Shown here: positions 34,564-44,189 of the stretch, piece by piece | Layout: every line of letters starts with the position of its first letter | How positions within the stretch are numbered: the stretch's first letter is position 1 | NCBI GenBank assembly: GCA_964404255.1 | Contig: CAYOJJ010000015.1 | Span: 1 to 64,000, forward strand | Reading direction: 5' to 3' | DNA: 64,000 nucleotides | Source of the DNA: JAFDZW01 sp964404255 | Lineage (GTDB): Bacteria > Bacteroidota > Ignavibacteria > Palsa-1295 | Notes under the pieces: generated by a model | The model's database searches: none | The model's input: the letters and a program-made list of their open reading frames with translations, nothing else | Told to the model about the DNA's origin: nothing | Position numbers and translations under genes: made by a program

Positions 34564-36477
34564 ATGCGCATCGTCGTTTTTATAATAATTTTCCTTCCTC
34601 TGTCTCTGGTTGCTCAGAACCGGTCAGATATCTTATTAAAAATAGTAGAAAATAACAATTACGGTTTTATCGACCTGCATGGAAATATAGTTATTGCACC
34701 TCAATTTAAAGGAGCGGGAAATTTTTCCGAAGGTCTTGCCTCAGTCAGACAAAATGGAACGTATGGATATATCGATCGTACCGGTATAATGGTAATTCCG
34801 GATCGTTATGATTATGCCGAAGATTTTAATAATGGGCTTGCAATCGTTTATCTGAACGGAAAACCGCAGATAATCCGTCATAATGGTTCTATTCTACAGA
34901 CAATACCTTGCAGATCGATAGAAGGATTTCAAAAAGGGATAGCTCTGATTATTACGAACGGAGGGCATTATGCAGTAATAGATACTACGGGAAAACTTCT
35001 TACCGATACGCTATTTCGCTGGGCGGTTCGTTCAAAATCCGATAGTTGTATCCACCTCGTGGGTGGAAAAGAGTCTAAAGAATATGAAACGTTGGTTTGG
35101 GGGCCAGGAAATGCTAAATATACCTTTAAATCGTTTATCCCCAATGCCATTATCCGAAATAATAGAATTATCGTAGATTTTAAAAGATCGGCAGATTTCC
35201 CCTCCGGACATGCAATTTTTTCCCTTGAGAATCATAAGTACTATCCAATCGATACAGCCTTTAATACGACCTTCTTTGATAAATATTCCGAAGGAATATT
35301 TATCGGCAAAAGGAATTTACATGAAGGCGCCTTCCATTCTATTAAGCCCGACACAACTTATCGATGGTCTCAATATGCTGTTGCATTCCTCGATACCTTA
35401 GGAGTTGTCAGAACCGTCATAGGTCCTGCCATCGCCACTTCCGAATTTCATGGTGGCACTGCATTAATGATAACGACCAAAGGATACTTTCTCGTTAATA
35501 AAAAGGGCGAGTATACCAAACAAATAGGAGATTTGCAGATACACCGCGGCATTTATCCTCGTATTGGAATTCGTTATAATAGTGGCCATTATATCGTCCC
35601 TACCGATTCTGGTGAAGTATTGGTCGATACAACCGGTAAAATCATACATCGGGCGATACATAGAAATGTTCTTGGCTTTTTACCACATAACCAGTATTTT
35701 TTTGAAAGCGAACGATTCGGTGATAATACAAAGATTTATAGTTTATATTCAGGTAGTACAATCTCCCTCCCAGAAGAATGGAGAGTAAGCCATTATTCTA
35801 ACTCGGATGCATTAATGATTATTAGTAAAGGAGATGCTTTATATCTTGCTTATAATGGAGACACGATATATCATTTTAAAGATACTGCAAAATATATTCC
35901 TATTCGCAATACAACTTATCAACGGTCAGCTCAATATCTACTCTTAGATACTTCTACGATACCCAATGTCCTGAATACTTACGGAAATACTTCCGGTGCT
36001 TATAGGCCGGATACCAATGACACCCGCTTGACTGTTTTTTCCGATAGTAAAGATACAATACATTATAATGTACAACAGGACACTCAATTACGAACCATTA
36101 ACAATGGGACTTCCGATTCCATGCGCGTGTATAATAACAGTATTTGCTTGCAGGCACTTGATACTCGCCACCAATGGAGAGATATAGAGCTTTTAGGATT
36201 AGAATCTACGGAATGTCCTTTGCATTACGACGATGATGATTTCTTCCTGCTTCCTCCTCATACAGCGGTTCGTATGGCGGGAATATTTTATACAGGTTCC
36301 TATAAAACGAAACTGCGATTACGGTGCAATGTTACAATTTGGCACTCGTCCAAGCACAACAGTAAACGATCCGAGAATGAAAAATTGGTTTTTAGTAATG
36401 AATTTGAAGGATGTATTAATCCTGCTCAATTATGGAGACAATGGGAACCGGGGATAGATTGGTTTCATGGTAAATAA
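34564..36477 (+). CDS. Secreted WG-repeat protein 1
   Basis: 637 residues; signal peptide ends LVAQN near residue 18. At least three WG-type repeats at 30-150: YGFIDLHGNIVIAPQF, YGYIDRTGIMVIPDRYDYAEDFNNGLA, then YAVIDTTGKLLTD. Further weaker units follow. The C-terminal 110 residues form a separate domain with SNEFEGCINPAQLWR, shared with the next gene. WG repeats are bacterial beta-rich modules of unknown binding partner. The stop overlaps the next start by 11 bases. Confidence 0.87.
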   Translation: MRIVVFIIIFLPLSLVAQNRSDILLKIVENNNYGFIDLHGNIVIAPQFKGAGNFSEGLASVRQNGTYGYIDRTGIMVIPDRYDYAEDFNNGLAIVYLNGKPQIIRHNGSILQTIPCRSIEGFQKGIALIITNGGHYAVIDTTGKLLTDTLFRWAVRSKSDSCIHLVGGKESKEYETLVWGPGNAKYTFKSFIPNAIIRNNRIIVDFKRSADFPSGHAIFSLENHKYYPIDTAFNTTFFDKYSEGIFIGKRNLHEGAFHSIKPDTTYRWSQYAVAFLDTLGVVRTVIGPAIATSEFHGGTALMITTKGYFLVNKKGEYTKQIGDLQIHRGIYPRIGIRYNSGHYIVPTDSGEVLVDTTGKIIHRAIHRNVLGFLPHNQYFFESERFGDNTKIYSLYSGSTISLPEEWRVSHYSNSDALMIISKGDALYLAYNGDTIYHFKDTAKYIPIRNTTYQRSAQYLLLDTSTIPNVLNTYGNTSGAYRPDTNDTRLTVFSDSKDTIHYNVQQDTQLRTINNGTSDSMRVYNNSICLQALDTRHQWRDIELLGLESTECPLHYDDDDFFLLPPHTAVRMAGIFYTGSYKTKLRLRCNVTIWHSSKHNSKRSENEKLVFSNEFEGCINPAQLWRQWEPGIDWFHGK

Positions 36478-38311
36478 TAAGATTTTATTTGTGCTTCTTG
36501 TAGTTGCTTTCCCTCATCTGCTCTTTGCCCAGAAGGGAGAGAAAGAGCCTTTGCTTCGTATCGTGCAGAACGGACGAGTCGGGTTTATTGATCTCAAAGG
36601 CAACCTGGTCATAAAGCCAGAATATAAGCAAGCAGGTACATTACATGACGGTCTGATTCCTATCCGTAAAAATGGTACCTTTGGTTATATTGATCGAACT
36701 GGTGCTATGGTTATCCCTGATATCTACGATTACGCCGAAGATTTCAGTAATGGCCTCGCAAAAGTATATTTCCATGGCGATCCGCGATATATCCGCACCG
36801 ATGGCAGCCGCCTACGGGTCTTTGGATTCAAGTATTACGATCAGTTTTCGGATGGAATAGCAATCGTTAAGACGTATCGCAATACCTTTGGGCTTATCGA
36901 TTCCGAAGGTACGGTGATACTGGATACGATCTATTCCTATATCCATAGAAATCCTGATGGAAATTTTGCCGTAACCGCTCATTTCTTCAGTGATGACTTT
37001 CTTGCTCTCACCTTTGATCCTAAGAGAAAACGGGTTCTTCCTCCGGAAAAAAACTTTAGCATTTCTACAGAATACAAGGTTGATTCAAACTTCAACATTA
37101 CCTATCATCTTGACGATTATCATGACCATCGTGTCGCAACTTTTGAGTCGGCATTGCCGGTAAAAATAAGTAACGGCCTCTTTGTAGCTACCAAGAACAA
37201 GCCAGGGCAGGATGTTACTTCCTCAAAGCGTCAAAGTATTCATGACAAGCCAGCCATCATCTCTATATTTGACACTATTGGCCATATATTATATTCCGGC
37301 TCGGATTATTTATATGTCTCTGACTTTCATAATAATAGGGCGATTGCAATTAAAGGAGACTCTGTCTGTCTAATAACCCCGTTAGGTACCATTGCCGTCT
37401 TATTTACTTCTCTGCACCCGCAAGATAATATCCGATATGATAATTTTTATTACCATAACGGATATTATGTGATTAGAACTACTTCCGGCAATTGCCTGAT
37501 CGATAGTGTGGGTAATGTTATTATTCCTCCCTCCGGGTATTTTACCTTTACTAAAAATCCGCTGTACATTTCAAAAGGCCGGGGTGAAGGCTTTAGCCCC
37601 GAAATCGTTGATATCAGGACAGGAAACGGATTTCCCATTCCCCCCGTATGGAAAGAGAATGCTCATTCCACAGACGAGGCATTACTGCTTGATTCGGGAG
37701 ATATGTACCAATATATTACTTATACCGGAAAGATGCTCTATAAATGGCAGTCATGGACACAATCGTCAGCATTAGAAGAGGATCAATGTTATAAATTTAA
37801 TTCTTTTTATCAGTATGATCTGATAGATACACCCCGAGCCTTTCATTCCTCCGAACAACACCTTTCATTAACAGCAGAGGTTACTACTAACACAGCAAAT
37901 CTCAAAAGCGCACAACCAAAAAAAACGATTGTCCTATCATTAATTAATGGACTAAAAGATTCTATAATCCTTTTAAGCCATTCCTATATTTTGCAAGCTC
38001 TAAATGACTCATCTGTCTGGCAAGATGTAGAAGTACTTTCCCAGATTGGATGTAGCGTAAAATCATTTAATTTCTATCGGAACGAAGAACTAGTGGTAGG
38101 ACCTCAATTAATGGTCCTTGCTAATCGTACTTTTCCTCACGGAGCAAAAAAAGTAAAATGCAGAATTAGGGTAGATATTAGAAAAGATACCCATTCTGAG
38201 GAAGTGAGTACTCTTTATTCTAATGAGTTCGATGGCTTTATTAATCCAGCCCAATTTTGGAGAGAAGATCATGACCCTAATCTCTGGGGTGATTATTCGA
38301 TCTGGAATTAA
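36467..38311 (+). CDS. Secreted WG-repeat protein 2
   Basis: 614 residues; signal peptide ends LFAQK near residue 21. It is a paralogue of the preceding protein along its whole length: VGFIDLKGNLVIKPEY, FGYIDRTGAMVIPDIYDYAEDFSNGLA, FGLIDSEGTVILD, and the C-terminal domain with SNEFDGFINPAQFWR. The ATG lies inside the last codons of the first gene, so the two are made from one mRNA in coupled fashion, perhaps as partners. No T9SS domain. Function unknown. Confidence 0.87.
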   Translation: MVNNKILFVLLVVAFPHLLFAQKGEKEPLLRIVQNGRVGFIDLKGNLVIKPEYKQAGTLHDGLIPIRKNGTFGYIDRTGAMVIPDIYDYAEDFSNGLAKVYFHGDPRYIRTDGSRLRVFGFKYYDQFSDGIAIVKTYRNTFGLIDSEGTVILDTIYSYIHRNPDGNFAVTAHFFSDDFLALTFDPKRKRVLPPEKNFSISTEYKVDSNFNITYHLDDYHDHRVATFESALPVKISNGLFVATKNKPGQDVTSSKRQSIHDKPAIISIFDTIGHILYSGSDYLYVSDFHNNRAIAIKGDSVCLITPLGTIAVLFTSLHPQDNIRYDNFYYHNGYYVIRTTSGNCLIDSVGNVIIPPSGYFTFTKNPLYISKGRGEGFSPEIVDIRTGNGFPIPPVWKENAHSTDEALLLDSGDMYQYITYTGKMLYKWQSWTQSSALEEDQCYKFNSFYQYDLIDTPRAFHSSEQHLSLTAEVTTNTANLKSAQPKKTIVLSLINGLKDSIILLSHSYILQALNDSSVWQDVEVLSQIGCSVKSFNFYRNEELVVGPQLMVLANRTFPHGAKKVKCRIRVDIRKDTHSEEVSTLYSNEFDGFINPAQFWREDHDPNLWGDYSIWN

Positions 38312-38345
38312 ATAAATTAGGGGTATCATTCACGAAAACTTTGCT

Positions 38346-38353
38346 TATCTTTG
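38346..38353 (+). promoter_or_regulatory. Candidate -7 box TATCTTTG
   Basis: The sequence cttatctttg matches TAnnTTTG 42 bases before the ATG at 38396. The flanks ggtatca (38331-38337) and tgatacc (38360-38366) form an inverted repeat around it, a possible operator. Confidence 0.42.
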
Positions 38354-38395
38354 TAGAACTGATACCCAGACATCACCTATCCAAAGGAAGGCACT

Positions 38396-39373
38396 ATGAA
38401 AGTAAGACTCCAGAGTATATTGCACCTTTTCTTATTATTAAGTTTCTGTACGATGCTGTTATCCGGCTGTAGTACGAAAAAAAATACCCTACCTGAAGAC
38501 AGCTCTATCCGCTCGGAACCTGCTATTTCTGCGGCCGGCAATAGTACCAGCTATGAACTCGAATTTACTGCAATTGCAGCCGAACATATCCGGGATAGTG
38601 GCGCGGTAACCAGTTCGGATAACCATTCCAGAACCGGACCCGACGCAAATTGCAAGCCATCCCGCACTAAACCGAACGGCAGCAAAACTACTCTTATGCG
38701 CGGCGATTCGGATGATGATACACCTCCACCTTCAAAACATCCAATAGCTAAAGCAAAAAAGAAGGAAAATTCAGCAAGCCCGAAAAGCAAACAGGAAACC
38801 TATAAATTCAATATCAATGATAAAACCTATCTGCTATTTACCGTCGATTCTGCAATGAAGATCGGTCAAACGTACGACGCAATACTCAGTATTTACACTG
38901 AAGCGAAAGACTCCGTGAAAGCCCAGCAGATATTTGATAAGCGCGATACAAGCGCTAAACAGAAAATAAAAGATAGCTTATTCTATATTCCCGATTACAA
39001 GGCCACCTTGCATGGAAATAATTTTAAGGTTATGAATGTAACCGATTCGGTTCAGCATCTATACCGGCATTCGGTGACTACCTGGAATTGGCAAGTCGAG
39101 CCACAGGAAGGCGGCTTACAAAAATTAACGGTTGTTGTTGCGGGCTTTAATGCTGCCGATGAATCGCACACCCCAAAAGATCATTTTTTCATACGACATA
39201 TTCAGGTGAATGTCGGCGGCATCTATCTTGTAAGAGAATTTGCCACAACGCAGTATGCCTATACCCTCTATACCTCGGTACTTGGATTTGGCATCTGGTA
39301 TTTACAAAACAGACGCAAAAAACGTAAGCATAAATATACCCAGGCTCATACTGAGCATAAGGCTACGCCCTGA
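38396..39373 (+). CDS. Lipoprotein with C-terminal membrane helix
   Basis: 325 residues; lipobox LSGC with Cys near residue 25. A low-complexity Ser/Lys/Pro/Asp linker spans 30-135. Residues 136-280 form a beta-rich domain with Y-K-F-N-I-N-D-K-T-Y and W-N-W-Q-V-E-P-Q-E-G-G-L-Q-K-L-T-V-V-V. Near 283-302 a hydrophobic stretch (YTLYTSVLGFGIWYL) is followed by a basic tail. A lipid anchor at one end and a helix at the other is an odd topology. I recognise no named family, though W-x-W-x-V-x-P-x-x-x-G-x-x-x-L occurs in other membrane proteins I cannot place. Confidence 0.78.
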   Translation: MKVRLQSILHLFLLLSFCTMLLSGCSTKKNTLPEDSSIRSEPAISAAGNSTSYELEFTAIAAEHIRDSGAVTSSDNHSRTGPDANCKPSRTKPNGSKTTLMRGDSDDDTPPPSKHPIAKAKKKENSASPKSKQETYKFNINDKTYLLFTVDSAMKIGQTYDAILSIYTEAKDSVKAQQIFDKRDTSAKQKIKDSLFYIPDYKATLHGNNFKVMNVTDSVQHLYRHSVTTWNWQVEPQEGGLQKLTVVVAGFNAADESHTPKDHFFIRHIQVNVGGIYLVREFATTQYAYTLYTSVLGFGIWYLQNRRKKRKHKYTQAHTEHKATP

Positions 39374-39374
39374 T

Positions 39375-40088
39375 TCATTCGGCGAACTGCTGTTCTAAAA
39401 ACATCATACTCAACGCCCAGGCTTCTTTGGCGGCCTGCGGGTGGTAATTCGGCCGGTCGTCGCAATTGAAAGCATGGTCGGCAAAGGAGATCTCTACATT
39501 TATGTAGTCCTTCTTTGCGGCGGCGAGTGCCAAGACAAGCGATTCAACCGCTTCGTGAGGAATATGCTTATCCTTCCCTCCCCAGAAAAATAAATGGCGG
39601 CAGTGAAGCTCCGAAGCTCGGGAAAGAAAGGGAGTCATACCTCCGGCATAATAGGAGATCGCAGCCTGAAGCGGTAAGACACAATTTGCAATATAGGAGA
39701 GCCGCCCGCCCATGCAAAAACCGATACTAGCAATATTCTTTACATCGACGGTTGGTTTGGATATGAGCCACTCATAGGCGGCTTTCATATCCGCTTCCTG
39801 TCCTTCAACGGTCATAGCGGCAATATGCGGCCGGGCTTCATCCATATTTCCATAAGCGATGGTTGTACCGGGTGTGATAGTCCTATGAAAAATTTCCGGA
39901 GCGATGGCAACATATCCGTTTTCAGCCAGCCGCTTGCAAATATCCTGAATGTGAGAAGTAACACCGTAAGCTTCCTGTAAAACGATGATTCCGGGATATA
40001 CCTTATCGCCCGCGGGTGCGGCAATGAACGCATTCATTTGAGTATCATCTGAAACCGAAAGCGTCTCATTAGTAGTAGTTACTATCAT
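39375..40088 (-). CDS. Dienelactone hydrolase family protein
   Basis: 237 residues, full-length for the family. The nucleophile elbow is GFCMGG with Cys125; Asp173 (WGGKDKHIP) and His205 (FADHAF) complete the triad, and Glu39 is in L-Q-E-A-Y-G. It opens dienelactones in chloroaromatic degradation or acts on related esters; the natural substrate here is unknown. No signal peptide. It converges with the lipoprotein gene, one base between the ends, and lies downstream of the EF-G2 gene after a terminator. Confidence 0.94.
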   Translation of the reverse strand: MIVTTTNETLSVSDDTQMNAFIAAPAGDKVYPGIIVLQEAYGVTSHIQDICKRLAENGYVAIAPEIFHRTITPGTTIAYGNMDEARPHIAAMTVEGQEADMKAAYEWLISKPTVDVKNIASIGFCMGGRLSYIANCVLPLQAAISYYAGGMTPFLSRASELHCRHLFFWGGKDKHIPHEAVESLVLALAAAKKDYINVEISFADHAFNCDDRPNYHPQAAKEAWALSMMFLEQQFAE

Positions 40089-40124
40089 TGGTCCTATATA
40101 ATTATACCTTGTATTAAACGAAAA

Positions 40125-40146
40125 ACCCGCGATTATATTCGCGGGT
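40125..40146 (-). terminator. Terminator of the EF-G2-like gene
   Basis: Stem acccgcga (40125-40132) pairs with tcgcgggt (40139-40146), with an A-run on the left and a T-run on the right, so it can act on both strands. On the minus strand it closes the GTPase gene 28 bases past its stop. Confidence 0.85.
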
Positions 40147-40173
40147 CTTTTTTAATGAATTGTTACTCGCAGA

Positions 40174-42261
40174 TCATTCTTCTTCTCCGCTTCGGCTTGC
40201 GGCGTAGGCATTAATAACCTTGGAAGCAAAGTCATGAGGAGCTTCCTCGTAATGGCTGAACCTCTGCCGGTGGGAGCCTTTGCCTTGTGTTAGCGATCGC
40301 AGCCGGGTTGCATAATGATGCAGCTCTGCCAACGGGACTTTCGCTTTGATAAGTTCGAAAGCTCCTTTGGCATCCATTCCCTGGACTTTCCCACGCCGCG
40401 AAGAAATATCACCCAGCACATCACCCATGAATTCTTCCGGCACCGTTATTTCAAGATCATAGATCGGCTCAAGCAATGCCGGTTTCGCCTGCAGGAATGC
40501 CTCTTTGAATGCTATGCGTCCTGCTGTCTTAAAAGCATTTTCATTGGAATCGACCGGGTGCTCTTTGCCATCATAAAGCGTTACTTTCACATCAACTACC
40601 GGGCAGCCCGCCAACGGGCCGCGAGTCAGCATTTCATGAATGCCCTTATCGACAGCCGGAATAAAGCGGTTCGAGATCACACCGCCGACAATGGCATCTT
40701 CGAATTCATAACCTTCGCCACGGCTTTTCGGACCGAGCTTGATAGCCACTTCACCGAATTGGCCAGCCCCGCCGGATTGCTTTTTGTGACGGTAACGGGT
40801 ATCGGCATTGCTCTTGATCGTTTCGCGAAAAGCTATTCGAGGCTCGATAATATCGACATCGATCTTAAAGCGTTCCTTCAACCGCTTGATGGCGATGTCG
40901 AGGTGTAATTCCCCCTGTCCTTCAATGATCGTCTGTCCTAATTCTGCATCGTGACGGACAATAAAACTCGGATCTTCTTCATGGAGCGAATGCAAGCCAT
41001 TGGCAAGTTTTTCTTCGTCACCTTTATTTTTAGTACGAACGGCATTAGCGATCACCGGTTCCGGAAATGTGATCGGATTCAGCACTACCGGAAACACCTT
41101 AGAAGAAAGAGTATTGTTCGTGTGAGTATCTTTGAGCTTAACGGCAGCGGCAATATCGCCTATCCCCACCTCCTGTACTTCCTTGCGATTCTTGCCACAC
41201 ATAGAGTAGATCTGCATGACTCGCTCGCTCTTGCCGTTGCTTTCATTCACGAGGTCCTGGCCATGATGCAGAGTGCCGTGATAAATTCTGAAGAAGGAAA
41301 GATCACCGAGATGTGCTTCACTTACGGTTTTGAAGACGAATAACGTTGTTGCATCCTTCGGGGCGGTATTGAGGCTCGCGTCCTGTTTCGTTTCGGGATT
41401 GGTACCATGTATATCGGCAATATGATCTTCGGGAGCCGGAGCATTTGTCGTAATAAATTCCAATACCCGCTTCACCCCTACGTTCGTATCGGCTGATGCA
41501 CAAAGGATCGGGAATAACTTTCTATGAGCAAGCGACTCATGAATGCCACCGGCAAAATGCTCTTCGGTCAATTCCCCATCGCTTGCAAAGAACTCATCCA
41601 TAAGAGTATCATCGCTTTCGGCAACGATCTCTACCAGTTCTTTATGAAGCTGAGAGGCTTTCCCGGCAACATCGGCCGGAATATCTCCTTCTGTATAAGC
41701 TCCCGAGCCGTCAGTCTTGAAGGTAAGCATCTTCATCTTCATTACATCCACGATCTGATGGAAGCTGGGACCGGTTTTATACGGAAATTGCACCACCACT
41801 ACTTCATGGCCGAAATGCTGCTTCATTTCTTCGATCAGGTCGTCCCAATGGGCTTCGGCGGAATCCAGCTTGTTAATAACGAAGATCACCGAGTTCTGAT
41901 CATGTGTGCAAAAATCCCAGGCCAGATCAGTCCCGACTTCCACCCCACCAACAGCATTCACACAGATCAAGGCCGTATCGGCCACATGCAGGGCAGATCG
42001 AACTTCACCCGTAAAATCGCTATACCCCGGCGTATCAAGCAGGTTGATCTTGATACCATCATGAGGAAAACTTAAGAGGGTTGTATTGATCGAGTGCTGG
42101 CGGCTAATCTCATCGGGATGATAATCGCTGGCCGTCGAACCTTCGCCAATAGTACCTCGGCGATTGAGCGCCCCGGCGGCAAATAGTAATCCTTCAGCCA
42201 ACATTGTCTTCCCGCTTGAGGCATGCCCTACAAGCGCCAAATTGCGAATAGGTGTACTCAT
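40174..42261 (-). CDS. Elongation factor G-like GTPase (EF-G2 type)
   Basis: 695 residues with all EF-G domains. G1 is GHASSGKT (12-19), G3 DTPGYSDF (76-83) and G4 NKLD (130-133). In housekeeping EF-G the G3 motif is DTPGHVDF with the catalytic His; here it is Tyr80, as in the EF-G2 subgroup. G1 also differs from the usual AHIDAGKTT. The late domains look complete (PRIAFRETIKS, GGAGQFGEV, DISSRRGKVQGM). It is probably a paralogue working beside the main fusA, with reduced or altered GTPase activity; role unclear. Confidence 0.92.
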   Translation of the reverse strand: MSTPIRNLALVGHASSGKTMLAEGLLFAAGALNRRGTIGEGSTASDYHPDEISRQHSINTTLLSFPHDGIKINLLDTPGYSDFTGEVRSALHVADTALICVNAVGGVEVGTDLAWDFCTHDQNSVIFVINKLDSAEAHWDDLIEEMKQHFGHEVVVVQFPYKTGPSFHQIVDVMKMKMLTFKTDGSGAYTEGDIPADVAGKASQLHKELVEIVAESDDTLMDEFFASDGELTEEHFAGGIHESLAHRKLFPILCASADTNVGVKRVLEFITTNAPAPEDHIADIHGTNPETKQDASLNTAPKDATTLFVFKTVSEAHLGDLSFFRIYHGTLHHGQDLVNESNGKSERVMQIYSMCGKNRKEVQEVGIGDIAAAVKLKDTHTNNTLSSKVFPVVLNPITFPEPVIANAVRTKNKGDEEKLANGLHSLHEEDPSFIVRHDAELGQTIIEGQGELHLDIAIKRLKERFKIDVDIIEPRIAFRETIKSNADTRYRHKKQSGGAGQFGEVAIKLGPKSRGEGYEFEDAIVGGVISNRFIPAVDKGIHEMLTRGPLAGCPVVDVKVTLYDGKEHPVDSNENAFKTAGRIAFKEAFLQAKPALLEPIYDLEITVPEEFMGDVLGDISSRRGKVQGMDAKGAFELIKAKVPLAELHHYATRLRSLTQGKGSHRQRFSHYEEAPHDFASKVINAYAASRSGEEE

Positions 42262-42590
42262 AGTCCAACGATCATTATTGATGAAAGAAGTTGCTTTACA
42301 TTAAAATAAGCAATTTTTCAGGTGGGAAGGTTCGAAATCAGAATTAAACAGGACTTAAAAATTTCAACATCCAACTTCCTCTGTCGATTGTATAAGATGA
42401 GCTGCTCAAAGCCCTTGGCAGTATGAAAGGCGATATCGTCGGGCAATAAGTTTCTCTATGAAGCCTCGCAAGCGGGCGGTACGCAAGGTAATACCCATGG
42501 CGTATCGCCCGTTTGCTATTTCTGTATTGAAGCAACCGCTATCGGCTTCTCTCTGTTAGTCGGGCAATATGCAAACCGAACTACAGCTCA
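42262..42590 (+). promoter_or_regulatory. Leader of the DEAD-box gene with a 13-bp hairpin and a direct repeat
   Basis: No gene is visible in these 329 bases. A near-perfect hairpin has arms gcgggcggtacgc (42472-42484) and gcgtatcgcccgt (42500-42512) with a 15-base loop, 78 bases before the ATG. The 11-mer gtcgggcaata occurs at 42438-42448 and again at 42559-42569, flanking the hairpin. The hairpin is too far from the start to be a terminator of any visible gene. Confidence 0.55.
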
Positions 42591-44021
42591 ATGCCTTTTA
42601 AAGCCCTGGAAATCATTCCCCCTATTCTTCGAGCCCTTTCGGAAGAAGGATACAAAAAGCCAACTCCGATCCAGGAGCAGGCCATTCCGATAGTTCTAAG
42701 CGGCAAAGATCTGCTGGCTACCGCACAGACTGGCACGGGAAAAACAGCCGCCTTTTCAATCCCCATTTTACAGTTACTTGCCGAAGATCGGGATTTCTCC
42801 AGGAAAAGGGTTATCCGTGCCCTCATTGTTGTACCCACCCGCGAACTTGCCGTTCAGGTAAATGATAGCCTGCGGGCCTATGGAAAATATACCGGTCTGA
42901 CCTCGACGGTGATCTATGGTGGCGTCAAACAAGGACGACAAACATCGGCGCTTGCCCGCGGTGTCGATATTCTGGTTGCAACTCCTGGCCGCCTTCTTGA
43001 TCTGAAAGATCAGGGCTTTGTGAAATTGGAGAAGGTGGAAATTCTGGTGCTCGATGAAGCCGACCGAATGCTCGATATGGGCTTTATCCATGATATTAAA
43101 AAACTGCTTGCTGTTATTCCTCCGCAGCGGCAATCGTTATTCTTTTCGGCTACCATGCCGCCCGAGATCGTTCGATTGGCCGATACGATCCTTCAAGACC
43201 CTGCCTCGGTAACGATAGAACCAGAGCAGCGCTCGGTGGAAGTTATTCGGCAATTCGTCTATTACGTTGATAAACCCAAGAAGAATGTATTGCTATTGCA
43301 CGTGATCGAAGATCATGATATCAGTACGGGGTTAGTCTTTACCCGCACCAAACATGGAGCCGATTCCGTCGTGCGAATGCTACAAAAGCATAATATCAGC
43401 GCCGAGGCTATTCATAGTAATAAATCGCAAAGCTTCCGCCAGTATGCTTTGGAGCGCTTTAAAGAAGGCAAGACGCAAATTCTCGTTGCTACTGATATTG
43501 CCGCCCGTGGTATTGATATAGACTCACTGGGTTTTGTGATTAATTATGAGATCCCGAACGAGCCTGAGACCTATGTTCATCGCATCGGGCGAACCGGCCG
43601 CGCCGGTGCGAGCGGTGTAGCATTTTCTTTTTGCTCGCCGGATGAAAAGGGATACTTGCGAAGCATCCAAAAGCTAATCGGCAAAAAGATCGAAATAATA
43701 CCGGATCATCCATTTCCGTCAGAAGAATTACCATCGAAAGAAACGCCGGATACTATCCCATCCACAACCGATAAGCAGCAGCCGAGAAAGAAACAGAAAT
43801 CAGAGCCTCCATCGCAGGCAGAGCTTTCGCCGCAACAGGCCGATGAAGAGTCAGGCGGTAACCGTCAGCACCGCACTAAGCGCTCAAAGCATAATAGAAA
43901 GAGATTTAATCGTACCTCAAAGCGCAAAGCTTCATCCCAACATAAACCCGAAACACGAAGGCCGGTAAAGAAGAAACGATCCGGCAACCGCTTTGCCAAG
44001 AAAAAACGAAACCGGAGGTAA
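42591..44021 (+). CDS. DEAD-box RNA helicase, RhlE-like
   Basis: 476 residues. Helicase core 1-370 with Q motif (KPTPIQEQAI, 23-32), Walker A AQTGTGKT (45-52), PTREL (82-86), DEAD (155-158), SAT (186-188) and HRIGRTGR (330-337). It unwinds RNA with ATP, as in ribosome assembly, RNA decay or cold adaptation. The tail after 385 is rich in Lys, Arg, Gln, Ser and Pro and is probably a disordered RNA-binding extension, as in RhlE. The long structured leader suggests control at the RNA level. Confidence 0.94.
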   Translation: MPFKALEIIPPILRALSEEGYKKPTPIQEQAIPIVLSGKDLLATAQTGTGKTAAFSIPILQLLAEDRDFSRKRVIRALIVVPTRELAVQVNDSLRAYGKYTGLTSTVIYGGVKQGRQTSALARGVDILVATPGRLLDLKDQGFVKLEKVEILVLDEADRMLDMGFIHDIKKLLAVIPPQRQSLFFSATMPPEIVRLADTILQDPASVTIEPEQRSVEVIRQFVYYVDKPKKNVLLLHVIEDHDISTGLVFTRTKHGADSVVRMLQKHNISAEAIHSNKSQSFRQYALERFKEGKTQILVATDIAARGIDIDSLGFVINYEIPNEPETYVHRIGRTGRAGASGVAFSFCSPDEKGYLRSIQKLIGKKIEIIPDHPFPSEELPSKETPDTIPSTTDKQQPRKKQKSEPPSQAELSPQQADEESGGNRQHRTKRSKHNRKRFNRTSKRKASSQHKPETRRPVKKKRSGNRFAKKKRNRR

Positions 44022-44189
44022 TCTCATGGTATTCCTTTAAGAAAGGATATTCACCTACGCTCTTCCTGGACCTATTCGGCAGAGCCCTCTCACTTCCTGC
44101 TGATCGAAGTAGGTACTAACCAGTGTACGCTGCCTATAAATAATTCCGACTTCTAAAACCTACAGTACTATTTCGGAGTTATATCAAGT

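Noticed and set aside
40315..40908. Plus-strand frame of 197 codons inside the EF-G2 gene
   Set aside because: Antisense shadow of a conserved GTPase.
42472..42512. Considered as a Rho-independent terminator
   Set aside because: No U-run follows the hairpin and no gene ends just before it.
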